A stretch of 10,486 nucleotides of DNA from Chromatiaceae bacterium (GCA_012962365.1 DTXR01000082.1:1-10486); one strand, 5' to 3'; positions 1 to 6,512 are shown, numbered from the stretch's first letter. Made by a program: numbers and translations. Notes: generated by a model not told the origin, from the sequence alone.

Positions 1-1
1 A

Positions 2-412
2 TTGCCATTTATTACTGCCGTCGCGGCAGCAGAGGATTTGATCTACACCGCCTTTTTCAGCAACAGTGCGGTTGGCGGGTATGACCCTGTGGCCTATTTT
101 ACCGACGGCAAACCGGTGAAAGGCAACGATAAAATCAAACTCAAATACAAAGGAGCCACTTGGTACTTCGCCAGCACCGAACACCGCAGGATGTTTCAGA
201 TGAATCCCGGAAAATACGCCCCCCAGTACGGTGGTTACTGCGCCTGGGCCATAGCGCACGATGACACCGCAAAGGGCGACCCGCTGCAGTGGACAATCCA
301 TAAAAACAAACTGTACCTGAACTATGACCGGAAAACCCGGACAGATTGGGAAGCCGACAAGGATCGCTGGATCAAGGCGGGCAACAGCAACTGGCCCAAG
401 GTCATCCAATGA
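2..412 (+). CDS. YHS domain-containing protein (5' partial)
   Basis: This is a secreted or periplasmic small YHS-domain protein whose 5' end lies outside the window. The first visible residues (about 1-10, ITAVAAA then ED) look like the end of a signal peptide with an Ala-rich cleavage site, so the TTG at position 2 is probably an internal codon. The family hallmarks follow in order: a YDPVAYF segment near residue 28, a GATWYFAS segment near 51, the YAPQYGGYCAWA core near 72-83 with a single Cys (codon TGC, not a selenocysteine TGA), LYLNY near 105, and a C-terminal tryptophan-containing tail ending in WPKVIQ. Members are thought to bind metal or sit in envelope redox systems, but the role is not established. 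The stop codon overlaps the start of the next gene (ATGA at 409-412), so the two are probably translationally coupled. I am confident of the family and not of the function. Confidence 0.85.
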   Translation: MPFITAVAAAEDLIYTAFFSNSAVGGYDPVAYFTDGKPVKGNDKIKLKYKGATWYFASTEHRRMFQMNPGKYAPQYGGYCAWAIAHDDTAKGDPLQWTIHKNKLYLNYDRKTRTDWEADKDRWIKAGNSNWPKVIQ

Positions 413-927
413 GAGCCGATACAATGATAAAAAACCGAGTTATTCCCGTACTGAGCTGGCTGCTGACCGCCTGGATCTGCAAGGTATTCCTGTCATCCCT
501 TTTCTACAAGTTTACGGGCCACCCGGACACGCAGCACATATTCAGCACCATCGGCAATTGGCTGCGGGGTTTTCTGGGAGACAGCATGGGCAGCCTATTT
601 TCGCAATACGGTGGCTATCTGGTTGGCAGTTTTGAACTTTTGACCTCGATCGTGCTGCTCCCACCCATCCTGTTCTGGGTGCTGAAGACGTTTTCTCCCG
701 GCATCCGCCTGCCGCGCCGCTCCACCCTGCACTGCATCGGCGGACTGATGGCGACAGCAGTCATGTCGGGCGCCGTGTTCTTCCACCTCGTCTCGCCGCT
801 GGGCGTGGAAGTGCTCCACGAAGGGAAGGGCGACGGTGGTTCACTGTTCTACGCTGCCGTTTCCATACTGGTGTCTGGTATCATTCTGTTCATTCTCAAC
901 CGCAGGCATCACCCGAATCCAGACTAG
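409..927 (+). CDS. DoxX-like four-helix membrane protein
   Basis: This is an integral inner-membrane protein of 172 residues with four predicted hydrophobic helices, roughly residues 10-33, 65-90, 105-126 and 140-160. The first helix ends in a SLFYKFTGHPDT stretch and is followed by a short region with IFSTIGNW, an arrangement typical of DoxX-like small membrane proteins. I chose the ATG at 409 because it overlaps the preceding stop (ATGA) and has an AAGG about 8 bp upstream. The ATG at 424 (MIKNRV) is a reasonable alternative. DoxX relatives include a thiosulfate:quinone oxidoreductase subunit and many proteins of unknown role, so a link to sulfur or redox chemistry is only suggestive. The gene lies 3 bp before the decarboxylase, which places it in the same transcription unit as the sulfur amino acid genes. 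The assignment rests on topology and a short motif only. Confidence 0.7.
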   Translation: MRADTMIKNRVIPVLSWLLTAWICKVFLSSLFYKFTGHPDTQHIFSTIGNWLRGFLGDSMGSLFSQYGGYLVGSFELLTSIVLLPPILFWVLKTFSPGIRLPRRSTLHCIGGLMATAVMSGAVFFHLVSPLGVEVLHEGKGDGGSLFYAAVSILVSGIILFILNRRHHPNPD

Positions 928-930
928 TCC

Positions 931-2349
931 ATGAATGAAGAAGCGATATTCCAGCGCCTGCTGGCGTTGGTGGAGCAGTACCATGCGGGACGCAAACAGG
1001 GAAAGTTTCTGGACTACCTGGATCCTGACGAACTGGCGGCGGAACTGGATCTGGACAAGGACGCTGCCGGTGACTGGCAGCAACTGTTTCAATGGCTGGG
1101 AAAATATCTCCAGCACTCGGTGAAAACCGGCCATCCGGGCTTCCTGAATCGCATGTGGTCCGGCGCCAACCTGCCCTCCATCGCCGGCGAAATCATCACT
1201 GCGGTGACCAACACCTCCGCATGCACCTATGAGGGGGCACCGGTCTCTACGCTGATGGAACATTACATGCTCCAAGTCATGCTGGATCTGGCCGGATTCG
1301 ACGAAGGCGAAGCTCAGATGACCACCGGATCGAGTAACGGCAACATGATCGCCATGCTTGCCGCACGCAACCAGGCCATCGAAACCTGCAAGGAAAAAGG
1401 TCTGTTTGGAAACCCTCCCCTGATCGCTTTCGTTTCGGCGGATGCGCATTACTCCCTGGACAAGGCTGCCAATATACTGGGATTGGGGACCGACCACTTG
1501 ATCAAGGTGCCGGTGGACGAGCACGGACGCATGCGGCCCGAAGCACTGGAGATGCTGCTCCAGCAACATCAGCAACAGGGCAACAGACCCTTCTTTGTCT
1601 GCGCCACCCTCGGCACCACGGTTCGTGGCGCCTACGACCCGCTGCCTCCCCTTGTCGCATTGCGGGAAAAATACGACTTCTGGCTGCACGGAGATGGAGC
1701 CTGGGGCGGCGTCGCCCTGCTGGACGAGGAATTGCAGAGACATTTTCTGCCTGGTATCGAGCAACTGGATTCCTTTACCTGGGACTTCCACAAAATGGTG
1801 GGCACCAACCTGATGTGCAATCTCCTGCTGTTTAACCACCACCGAGGTACTCTGCGCTGTGTGTGCAGCGCGGGAGAGCACAGCTACCTGTTTCGCGAAG
1901 AAGACAAGAATGCCGAGCTGGATACCGGCACAGCCTCCCTGCAATGCGGTCGCCGGGTGGACAGTCTGAAGTGGTTTCTGGACTGGAAGTATTTCGGCAG
2001 AGAAGGCTTGGCCCAACGGGTGAGGCACTATCTTTCCCTGAGTGAATATGCGGAGCAGACAGTCAACAGCATACCGGAGCTGGACATGACCGTGCCTCGC
2101 GAGTCATTCAACATCTGTTTTCATTTCCGGACGCCGGAAGACATTTCCGGCAATGAATTCAACCTGGAACTGCGTAACCGCCTGTTCAAGCAAGGCATCA
2201 GTCTGGTCGGCATCGCCTATATCGACGAGCGGCTCACACTGAGACTGCTTTTCACTCACCCGGACTACACCCGCAAAGAAGTGGACCATTTTTTCGATAC
2301 GCTGGTGGCTACCGGCAAAGAGTTGTTGGATGAACACCTGCAAGGCTGA
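931..2349 (+). CDS. PLP-dependent group II decarboxylase (cysteine sulfinate/glutamate decarboxylase-like)
   Basis: This is a cytosolic fold-type I PLP enzyme of 472 residues, the usual length for the glutamate/cysteine-sulfinate decarboxylase group. Visible active-site elements are the TGSSNGN phosphate-binding loop near 131-137, His173 in DAHYS that stacks on the cofactor, Asp255 in HGDGAWGG that pairs with the pyridine nitrogen, and Schiff-base Lys288 in WDFHKM. The C-terminal half carries SYLF, an LDTG segment and QCGRRVD, which closely resemble animal cysteine sulfinic acid decarboxylase and GAD. The lysine motif is DFHK rather than the usual NPHK. A cysteine-dioxygenase-like gene overlaps its 3' end by 20 bp, so the likely reaction is cysteine sulfinate to hypotaurine plus CO2. 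Glutamate, aspartate or another acidic amino acid remain possible substrates. The start is the ATG 3 bp after the previous stop, with no strong Shine-Dalgarno sequence, which fits translational coupling. The family call is firm and the substrate is inferred from the neighbour. Confidence 0.88.
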   Translation: MNEEAIFQRLLALVEQYHAGRKQGKFLDYLDPDELAAELDLDKDAAGDWQQLFQWLGKYLQHSVKTGHPGFLNRMWSGANLPSIAGEIITAVTNTSACTYEGAPVSTLMEHYMLQVMLDLAGFDEGEAQMTTGSSNGNMIAMLAARNQAIETCKEKGLFGNPPLIAFVSADAHYSLDKAANILGLGTDHLIKVPVDEHGRMRPEALEMLLQQHQQQGNRPFFVCATLGTTVRGAYDPLPPLVALREKYDFWLHGDGAWGGVALLDEELQRHFLPGIEQLDSFTWDFHKMVGTNLMCNLLLFNHHRGTLRCVCSAGEHSYLFREEDKNAELDTGTASLQCGRRVDSLKWFLDWKYFGREGLAQRVRHYLSLSEYAEQTVNSIPELDMTVPRESFNICFHFRTPEDISGNEFNLELRNRLFKQGISLVGIAYIDERLTLRLLFTHPDYTRKEVDHFFDTLVATGKELLDEHLQG

Positions 2350-2821
2350 AACACACACCGCAATCGATTTGCCGGAAGACCTGCTGGCATTGTTGCCGGA
2401 ATTCACGGCCAGCCTCACTGATGAAGCCCGCCTGCTGTCTCTCGCCGCAAGATTCAGGCCGGAACATAACTTTCCCTATGCGCCACACTGTTATTCCCGG
2501 AGCATCCTGCTGCGCGACGACAGCGGCGCCGAGATCATGGTAGCCCGCTGGGATCAGGGTGCCACGACCCCTATCCACGGCCACCCACAGTTTGCCTTCG
2601 TGTACGTGCTGAACGGCCAGTTGCAGATGGAACAGTACCAGGAAACCGACCAGGGCCTGGTGCTGACGGACACCCTTGTCAAAAGCAAGGGGCAGCACGT
2701 CTATGCCGCCGGTATTGCCGGCCATTACGACAATGCCATCCATCGCGTCACCGCTTTGTCGCCCAGTCTCAGCCTTCATGTGTATTCCGATGATGCCCTG
2801 AAAGGAAAAGCATTCAGCTGA
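2330..2821 (+). CDS. Cysteine dioxygenase-type cupin (thiol dioxygenase)
   Basis: This is a small cupin of 163 residues, within the size range of bacterial cysteine dioxygenases. It would bind non-haem Fe(II) through three histidines: His83 and His85 in PIHGHP, and His138 in AIHRV. The LSLHVYS segment holds His150 and Tyr152, equivalent to the second-sphere His/Tyr pair of cysteine dioxygenase. Tyr55-Ser-Arg57 matches the YxR motif in which Arg holds the substrate carboxylate, which favours cysteine over cysteamine. There is no Cys at the position of the mammalian Cys-Tyr crosslink (the region reads QFAFVYVLNG), as is usual in bacterial forms. The expected reaction is L-cysteine plus O2 to cysteine sulfinate. 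The ATG at 2330 lies inside the decarboxylase gene, with AAAGAG just upstream, so the pair is translationally coupled. A 3-mercaptopropionate-type activity is an alternative, though the YxR motif and the decarboxylase neighbour argue for cysteine. Confidence 0.85.
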   Translation: MNTCKAETHTAIDLPEDLLALLPEFTASLTDEARLLSLAARFRPEHNFPYAPHCYSRSILLRDDSGAEIMVARWDQGATTPIHGHPQFAFVYVLNGQLQMEQYQETDQGLVLTDTLVKSKGQHVYAAGIAGHYDNAIHRVTALSPSLSLHVYSDDALKGKAFS

Positions 2822-2822
2822 C

Positions 2823-3626
2823 ATGCTGCGTGTCCGCCTGGTCTTCTGGTACATGCTGTGGTGCGTGCGCATAGGCGCCCGGCCCTGGCGCTATTTCCAG
2901 TTGAACGCTCCCTGGTTCAACAGCAACAAACAGTTGTTTTCAAAACTGGATACGGACGCGCTGATCCCGGATGAATGGCGGCTGCATCAGGAACCACTGA
3001 ACACCCGAAGCGCCCCGAAAACCTGGCCCGTGTTTCTCAAACCCGAATGGGGTCAGAACGCCTGCGGGATCATGGTTGCCATGGATCAATCCGATTTCGA
3101 CAATGCCCGGCGCGACATTCTCAGCGGTCGTATTCCTTACCTGTTTCAGGAAGCTGCCAAAGGAAAGCGTGAATTTGAAATATTCTATATACGCAGGAAC
3201 TCATCCGGCCCTGACGCTGGCGTGCTTTCGGTGACCGAGACCCTGAACAGCAACACCTGGCCGGTCAACAGCATTCTCAACCCGGATACCTGCCACAAAG
3301 CGCTCGGCGAACTGGCACCAGACAGGAAACAGAAACTATGGAAACAGATGCGCAAACTGCCCGCTTTTCGTATCGCCCGCGTCGGTCTGCGTGCAGACAG
3401 TCTTGACGCTGTGCTGGCCGGACAATTCCAGATCATCGAGATCAACCTGTTTGTTCCCATGCCCCTGTGCTTGCTGGATGACAACATCCCTCTGAAGGAA
3501 CGTCGTCAATTCATCCGTTCGTCCATGTTGGAATTGGCCCGCCTGACAAAATCCGTACCCCTGTCACAACCGCGCAAGAACATCTTCTGGCCAATGCTGT
3601 TCCTCAACTACAGAATGCACGCATGA
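2823..3626 (+). CDS. ATP-grasp ligase, D-Ala-D-Ala ligase-like
   Basis: This 267-residue protein has ATP-grasp features. Lys73-Pro74 followed by a Gly-containing loop (KPEWGQNACGI) should contact ATP phosphates. FQEAAKGKREFEIF at about 109-121 fits the adenine-binding strand and the 'GrE' segment. Arg190 and the Glu206-Ile-Asn208 motif (IIEINLF) fit the metal-binding end of the fold. The first 60 residues are Trp/Arg-rich and lack a clear pre-ATP-grasp domain, so the protein is short for a stand-alone D-Ala-D-Ala ligase (about 300 or more residues). Enzymes of this fold join a carboxylate to an amine through an acyl phosphate. The gene starts 1 bp after the cupin stop and overlaps the second ATP-grasp gene by ATGA at 3623-3626. 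Context suggests it works on hypotaurine, cysteine sulfinate or an amino acid partner. The substrate is unknown, and a regulatory or carrier role cannot be excluded given its divergence. Confidence 0.75.
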   Translation: MLRVRLVFWYMLWCVRIGARPWRYFQLNAPWFNSNKQLFSKLDTDALIPDEWRLHQEPLNTRSAPKTWPVFLKPEWGQNACGIMVAMDQSDFDNARRDILSGRIPYLFQEAAKGKREFEIFYIRRNSSGPDAGVLSVTETLNSNTWPVNSILNPDTCHKALGELAPDRKQKLWKQMRKLPAFRIARVGLRADSLDAVLAGQFQIIEINLFVPMPLCLLDDNIPLKERRQFIRSSMLELARLTKSVPLSQPRKNIFWPMLFLNYRMHA

Positions 3627-4531
3627 AATTTCTGAAAAGAACCCTGTATGCCTGGATAGACCGCCTGTTTCTCCACGGCTGCACCAGCTACAACCCCCTG
3701 GAAGTTCGTAAAAGCTGCCGCTCCAAGGCCCAGGCGCGGGCAGTCTTTGCCGCCAACGGCATCCCCTATGCCCGGGGAGAAATCTTCTTCAATCCCTTGA
3801 GGGCTCATCGCTTCGCACGACGGTACGGCTTTCCCCTCGTGACCAAACCCAACGTATCCGGCTTCTCGCGGGGCAGCCACTTTCCCATCAACAATTTTCG
3901 TGAGCTGTGGAAAGCCGCCCTGATGGTGAAAATATGGTGGCCCATGTCCGTGGTCGAGGAATACTTGCAGGGGAAGAATTACCGGGTATTGACAGGCAAC
4001 GGCGAGATCATCTCGGTGATCCGGCGCTATCCGCCTTTCGTCATTGGCGATGGAACATCCAGCATCGACACACTCATCGACCTGGAAAACAGGGTGCGCG
4101 AAGAAATGGGTCTGTATCCGGTGATTCACCCCATTCCGAAAAATCGCCACATCCGGCGCTATTTGAAACGGCAGGATCTCAACCTCGAATCCATACCGGA
4201 AAAAGATCAGGAAGTCATCCTGTTCAATCGCATTTCCCTGGCGCCCGGCGGCGTGGTTGAAACCATCGCCATCGACGAGCTGCCCACGGTCAATCGAACA
4301 CTCTTCCTGAAAATACTCGATCTCTTCAATGCCAATATTCTGGGCATCGACGTGATCATGGAAGACGGCATCGAGATCCCCTGGAACGAGCAGAAATGTA
4401 TTTTCCTGGAAGTGAATTCTCGTCCCTTCACCGCCATGCATGATGTGCCCCGTTACGGAAAGGCTGAAGACCTGAGCCCACATTTCCGGCGCCTGGATGC
4501 CCTGGAAATCGATGAACGGGACGTTTTCTGA
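3623..4531 (+). CDS. ATP-grasp ligase, cyanophycin synthetase/GshAB-like
   Basis: This is a 302-residue ATP-grasp enzyme of a different branch from its neighbour. Visible elements are Lys75-Pro76 with a Ser/Gly-rich loop (KPNVSGFSRGS), the VVEEYLQGKNYRVL strand at 110-123, RRYPPFVIGDG at 134-144 followed by SIDTLIDLEN, Asp243 in GIDVIMED, and the metal-ligand motif Glu263-Val-Asn265 with His273 nearby. The RxPPxVxGDG plus 'I..LID.EN' arrangement is characteristic of the ATP-grasp module of cyanophycin synthetase and of the bifunctional glutathione synthetase GshAB. By family it should form an amide (peptide or gamma-glutamyl-type) bond with ATP. It starts at an ATGA overlap with the first ATP-grasp gene and ends in a TGATG overlap with the MFS gene, so all three should be made together. 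A hypotaurine- or taurine-containing dipeptide is a plausible product, but neither substrate can be read from the sequence. Confidence 0.82.
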   Translation: MKFLKRTLYAWIDRLFLHGCTSYNPLEVRKSCRSKAQARAVFAANGIPYARGEIFFNPLRAHRFARRYGFPLVTKPNVSGFSRGSHFPINNFRELWKAALMVKIWWPMSVVEEYLQGKNYRVLTGNGEIISVIRRYPPFVIGDGTSSIDTLIDLENRVREEMGLYPVIHPIPKNRHIRRYLKRQDLNLESIPEKDQEVILFNRISLAPGGVVETIAIDELPTVNRTLFLKILDLFNANILGIDVIMEDGIEIPWNEQKCIFLEVNSRPFTAMHDVPRYGKAEDLSPHFRRLDALEIDERDVF

Positions 4532-5706
4532 TGGCCGACGAGCTGCCACGCGCCAGCCGCCTTTTCTACCGTTTTCTCGGGCTGCATTCCTTTCTCATCG
4601 GTCTGTTTCCTTTTTTCATTCCGGTCTTCCTGTGGCGTCTGGGGTACGATCTGACCGAAATCAGCAGCTTCATTGCCATTACCGGCCTGGGGTTCGTGGT
4701 GACGCTGTGGGTATGGGATCGCGTACACAAGACCCTGCCGCTCAACTTCATCATCGCCGCATCCTTCCTCATCGAAATCACCCTGCTCGCAATCGTGTTC
4801 CTGGATGAGCAACCGGGGTTCCTGTTTTTCTTCGCCCTGGTCAACGGCGCCTACAACTGCTTCTTCTGGATCACGCAACGCGCGCTGTTCTTCGAAACCC
4901 TGGACGAAACCAACACAGGCAGGAAATTTGGCAATTTTCAGGTCGTGGTGGTGGTCATCATCAAGCTGGGCGTGCTGTTTGGCGGACTGCTGCTGGATAA
5001 GGCGGGCTATCTTTCTGTATTCCTGATCTCGGTTCTCATCGGGCTGGCAGGCATGGCATCTTTCTTCCTGCTTTCCAGCCCCATGAAACTGCCTTCCAGC
5101 CTCAGGGCAGACGCACCGCTAGGCTTTGGGGAGCTGCTTCGCTTCCGGGACACACACGGATCACGCCCCGTGTTTCTGCTGGACGGCCCGCTCCTCTTTC
5201 TGGAAAGCTATTTCTGGATGATCTCCCTGTTCCTTCTGGCTCACGAAAGTTTCTGGAAGCTCGGCGCCCTGGTAATCCTGCTCGGCCTGAGCTTCAGTGC
5301 CCTATTCTTCCTGATCAAGAACCGTATCGATCGAATGCCAGGCCAGCGAATCTATGCGTTCGCCGTGGCTGGCTATTGTCTGTCCTGGCTCATGAGAGCC
5401 GCAGTAGGTGATCATCTCAGCCTGGGATGGCTATTCACTACACTGGTTCTGATCACTTTCTGCACATCTTTTTTTCGACTGGCATTCAACAAGCGCTTCT
5501 TCGATCTGGCGCAACACACATCGGCACACCGCTACCTGTTCCTGAAGAGCTATTACTCGCAGACGGCCATTGCGCTGGGCTTCGGCCTCGCTGCTGCGCT
5601 GCTTCACACTCATGGCAGCATGGGCACAGAAGCATTGCAGATCAGCTTTGTCATGGCAGCCTGCGTTACCCCCCTTTATTTCCTCTATCGTCAGCCCCGG
5701 GCATGA
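4531..5706 (+). CDS. MFS-type transporter
   Basis: This is a polytopic inner-membrane protein of 391 residues with about 12 hydrophobic helices and no signal peptide, the size and pattern of a major facilitator superfamily permease. A WDRVHK stretch near residues 65-70 sits in the loop between helices 2 and 3, where the MFS motif A usually lies, although the motif is degenerate. A more polar central loop near residues 188-210 (LPSSLRADAP and following) separates the two six-helix halves. The start codon overlaps the stop of the upstream ATP-grasp gene (TGATG), so it is the last gene of the operon. The likely role is export, or possibly uptake, of the small molecule made by the upstream enzymes. 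The last 41 bp overlap the convergent gene on the other strand. Substrate and direction are inferred from context only. Confidence 0.82.
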   Translation: MADELPRASRLFYRFLGLHSFLIGLFPFFIPVFLWRLGYDLTEISSFIAITGLGFVVTLWVWDRVHKTLPLNFIIAASFLIEITLLAIVFLDEQPGFLFFFALVNGAYNCFFWITQRALFFETLDETNTGRKFGNFQVVVVVIIKLGVLFGGLLLDKAGYLSVFLISVLIGLAGMASFFLLSSPMKLPSSLRADAPLGFGELLRFRDTHGSRPVFLLDGPLLFLESYFWMISLFLLAHESFWKLGALVILLGLSFSALFFLIKNRIDRMPGQRIYAFAVAGYCLSWLMRAAVGDHLSLGWLFTTLVLITFCTSFFRLAFNKRFFDLAQHTSAHRYLFLKSYYSQTAIALGFGLAAALLHTHGSMGTEALQISFVMAACVTPLYFLYRQPRA

Positions 5707-6334
5707 AGCCATCCTTTTCTCCATCACCGGCAGCCTCATTCCTGGCCTGATTTCTCAAGAGCTTCTCCCGGATTTTTTCCTTGATCTTTCTGTCAGCCAC
5801 TTCCAGCTTCTCCCTCACGCCCAGTTGCGCCGCCTGCTTGAGCACAGCAGCACTGGAGTGTTCCTTGAGTTTGTTGCCAAGAAAGGAAAAAACCGCTTTG
5901 GGAAGCACGAAAACCACCAGTAACACCAATAACACCACAACCAGTGGCAATGCGGCTACGGTGGCAAGAATCTGTTCTGCACCGCTGAGATCACTCCAGT
6001 GGTATTTGAGACGCCTTTTCACCAAATAGGCCCGCACCCGCAGATATCGCAACAGGCGCTGCAGCCGCTGAAAACGCAGATGGGCGCTGAACATCAGGAA
6101 ACGGCTGGTCACCTTGATCACCAGGCGTTTCAGGCCCAGCAAGAGCAGAAAGGGGAGTTTCTTGAGCAAGATCAACAGGCCTTTCAAGGTGGCCATCTTC
6201 TTCAGCCACAACAACATCGCCAACAAACCCACGATCATGGCATCCCAGTAATAAATACCTGCCGCGGTGGCAACGACGACCGAAGCTGTCGCAGCCACGA
6301 TCAGGAGCTTTCTGTTTACACCAGAACCCTTCAA
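5666..6334 (-). CDS. Unrecognised basic membrane protein
   Basis: I do not recognise this 222-residue protein. It has an N-terminal hydrophobic region at about 9-43 (possibly two short helices split by YYWDA), a long Leu/Lys/Arg-rich middle at about 44-112 that includes LPFLLLLGLKRL and many basic residues, a strong transmembrane helix at about 122-146 rich in Leu and Val, and a charged C-terminal tail that looks helical and then disordered (GDGEKDGFMPG). The basic, amphipathic middle could lie along the membrane or bind an anionic partner. The start is a TTG at 6332-6334 with a strong GGAGGA just upstream. No in-frame ATG lies between it and the upstream stop. The gene is divergent from the borosin precursor and convergent with the MFS gene, overlapping it by 41 bp. 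A role in borosin export or immunity is only a guess from position. Confidence 0.65.
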   Translation of the reverse strand: MKGSGVNRKLLIVAATASVVVATAAGIYYWDAMIVGLLAMLLWLKKMATLKGLLILLKKLPFLLLLGLKRLVIKVTSRFLMFSAHLRFQRLQRLLRYLRVRAYLVKRRLKYHWSDLSGAEQILATVAALPLVVVLLVLLVVFVLPKAVFSFLGNKLKEHSSAAVLKQAAQLGVREKLEVADRKIKEKIREKLLRNQARNEAAGDGEKDGFMPGADDRGNKGG

Positions 6335-6337
6335 GCT

Positions 6338-6343
6338 TCCTCC
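6338..6343 (-). promoter_or_regulatory. Ribosome binding site deciding a TTG start
   Basis: On the minus strand this reads GGAGGA and ends 3 bases before the TTG at 6332-6334. It is the main reason for accepting a TTG start for the 222-residue membrane protein. The spacing is tighter than optimal. Confidence 0.55.
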
Positions 6344-6363
6344 AGCAATCCACCATGCGTGAT

Positions 6364-6422
6364 CATTTCAAAATGCGGGCATTCAGGGGATGGATTCACC
6401 TTGCAAAATCATTTCCCAAATG
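6364..6422. promoter_or_regulatory. Pair of CATTT/AAATG dyads (possible operator)
   Basis: Two similar dyads lie in the divergent intergenic region: CATTT-CA-AAATG at 6364-6375 and CATTT-CCC-AAATG at 6410-6422. Their centres are about 46 bp apart. They sit in a longer imperfect direct repeat, ATCATTTCAAAATGC at 6362-6376 and ATCATTTCCCAAATGC at 6408-6423. Two related symmetric sites between divergent genes are typical of operators for a dimeric regulator. No regulator gene is visible in the window and chance is possible, so this is a candidate only. Confidence 0.35.
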
Positions 6423-6426
6423 CCAC

Positions 6427-6470
6427 AGTCGGTAGAACAGAATATAGTCGGTAGAACAGAATAAAGTCGG
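6427..6470. repeat. 19-bp tandem direct repeats upstream of the borosin precursor
   Basis: Two adjacent 19-bp copies differ only in the last base: AGTCGGTAGAACAGAATAT at 6427-6445 and AGTCGGTAGAACAGAATAA at 6446-6464. A third partial copy, AGTCGG, follows at 6465-6470. The array ends about 48 bp before the precursor start. A 19-bp period is close to two helical turns, so bound proteins would lie on nearly the same DNA face, as expected for a transcriptional activator or repressor. The junctions also make AT-rich boxes (TATAGT at 6443-6448 and TAAAGT at 6462-6467) that could serve as -10 elements, but I find no convincing -35 partner. Replication slippage is another explanation for the duplication. 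Confidence 0.75.
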
Positions 6471-6500
6471 CCAGCATCGCTGGCAACTACAGGCACCGAC
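6466..6500 (+). promoter_or_regulatory. Possible hairpin in the precursor mRNA leader
   Basis: GTCGG (6466-6470) can pair with CCGAC (6496-6500). Inside it, CCAGC (6471-6475) can pair with GCTGG (6479-6483) around an ATC loop, leaving a 12-nt bulge on the 3' side. The inner stem can alternatively extend to the 6-bp GCCAGC/GCTGGC. The structure ends 6 nt before the GGGGAG ribosome binding site, so it could protect the mRNA 5' end or affect translation. The same GTCGG occurs in both upstream tandem repeats, so alternative pairings are possible. There is no U-tract, so it is not an intrinsic terminator. Confidence 0.35.
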
Positions 6501-6506
6501 CATACC

Positions 6507-6512
6507 GGGGAG
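6507..6512 (+). promoter_or_regulatory. Strong ribosome binding site of the precursor gene
   Basis: GGGGAG lies 6 bases before the ATG at 6519. It is clearly stronger than anything upstream of the next gene (start 6771). This is consistent with the peptide substrate being made in excess over the downstream proteins. Confidence 0.65.

Noticed and set aside
841..2028. Long open frame on the minus strand opposite the decarboxylase gene
   Set aside because: The plus-strand frame encodes a complete decarboxylase with all catalytic motifs. The antisense translation is low-complexity in Gln/His/Val with no recognisable domain, which is typical of a shadow frame.
3608..4549. 313-codon open frame on the minus strand opposite the second ATP-grasp gene
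   Set aside because: It mirrors a gene with clear ATP-grasp motifs, shows no family features of its own and has no ribosome binding context.
6401..6448. Sigma-70 promoter using TTGCAA (6401-6406) and TATAGT (6443-6448)
   Set aside because: The two boxes are about 36 bp apart, far from the usual 16-18 bp. No good -35 hexamer is found at the right distance from either AT-rich box in the repeats.
6427..6470. CRISPR-like array
   Set aside because: The repeats are adjacent with no spacers, there are only two full copies, and no cas genes are present.
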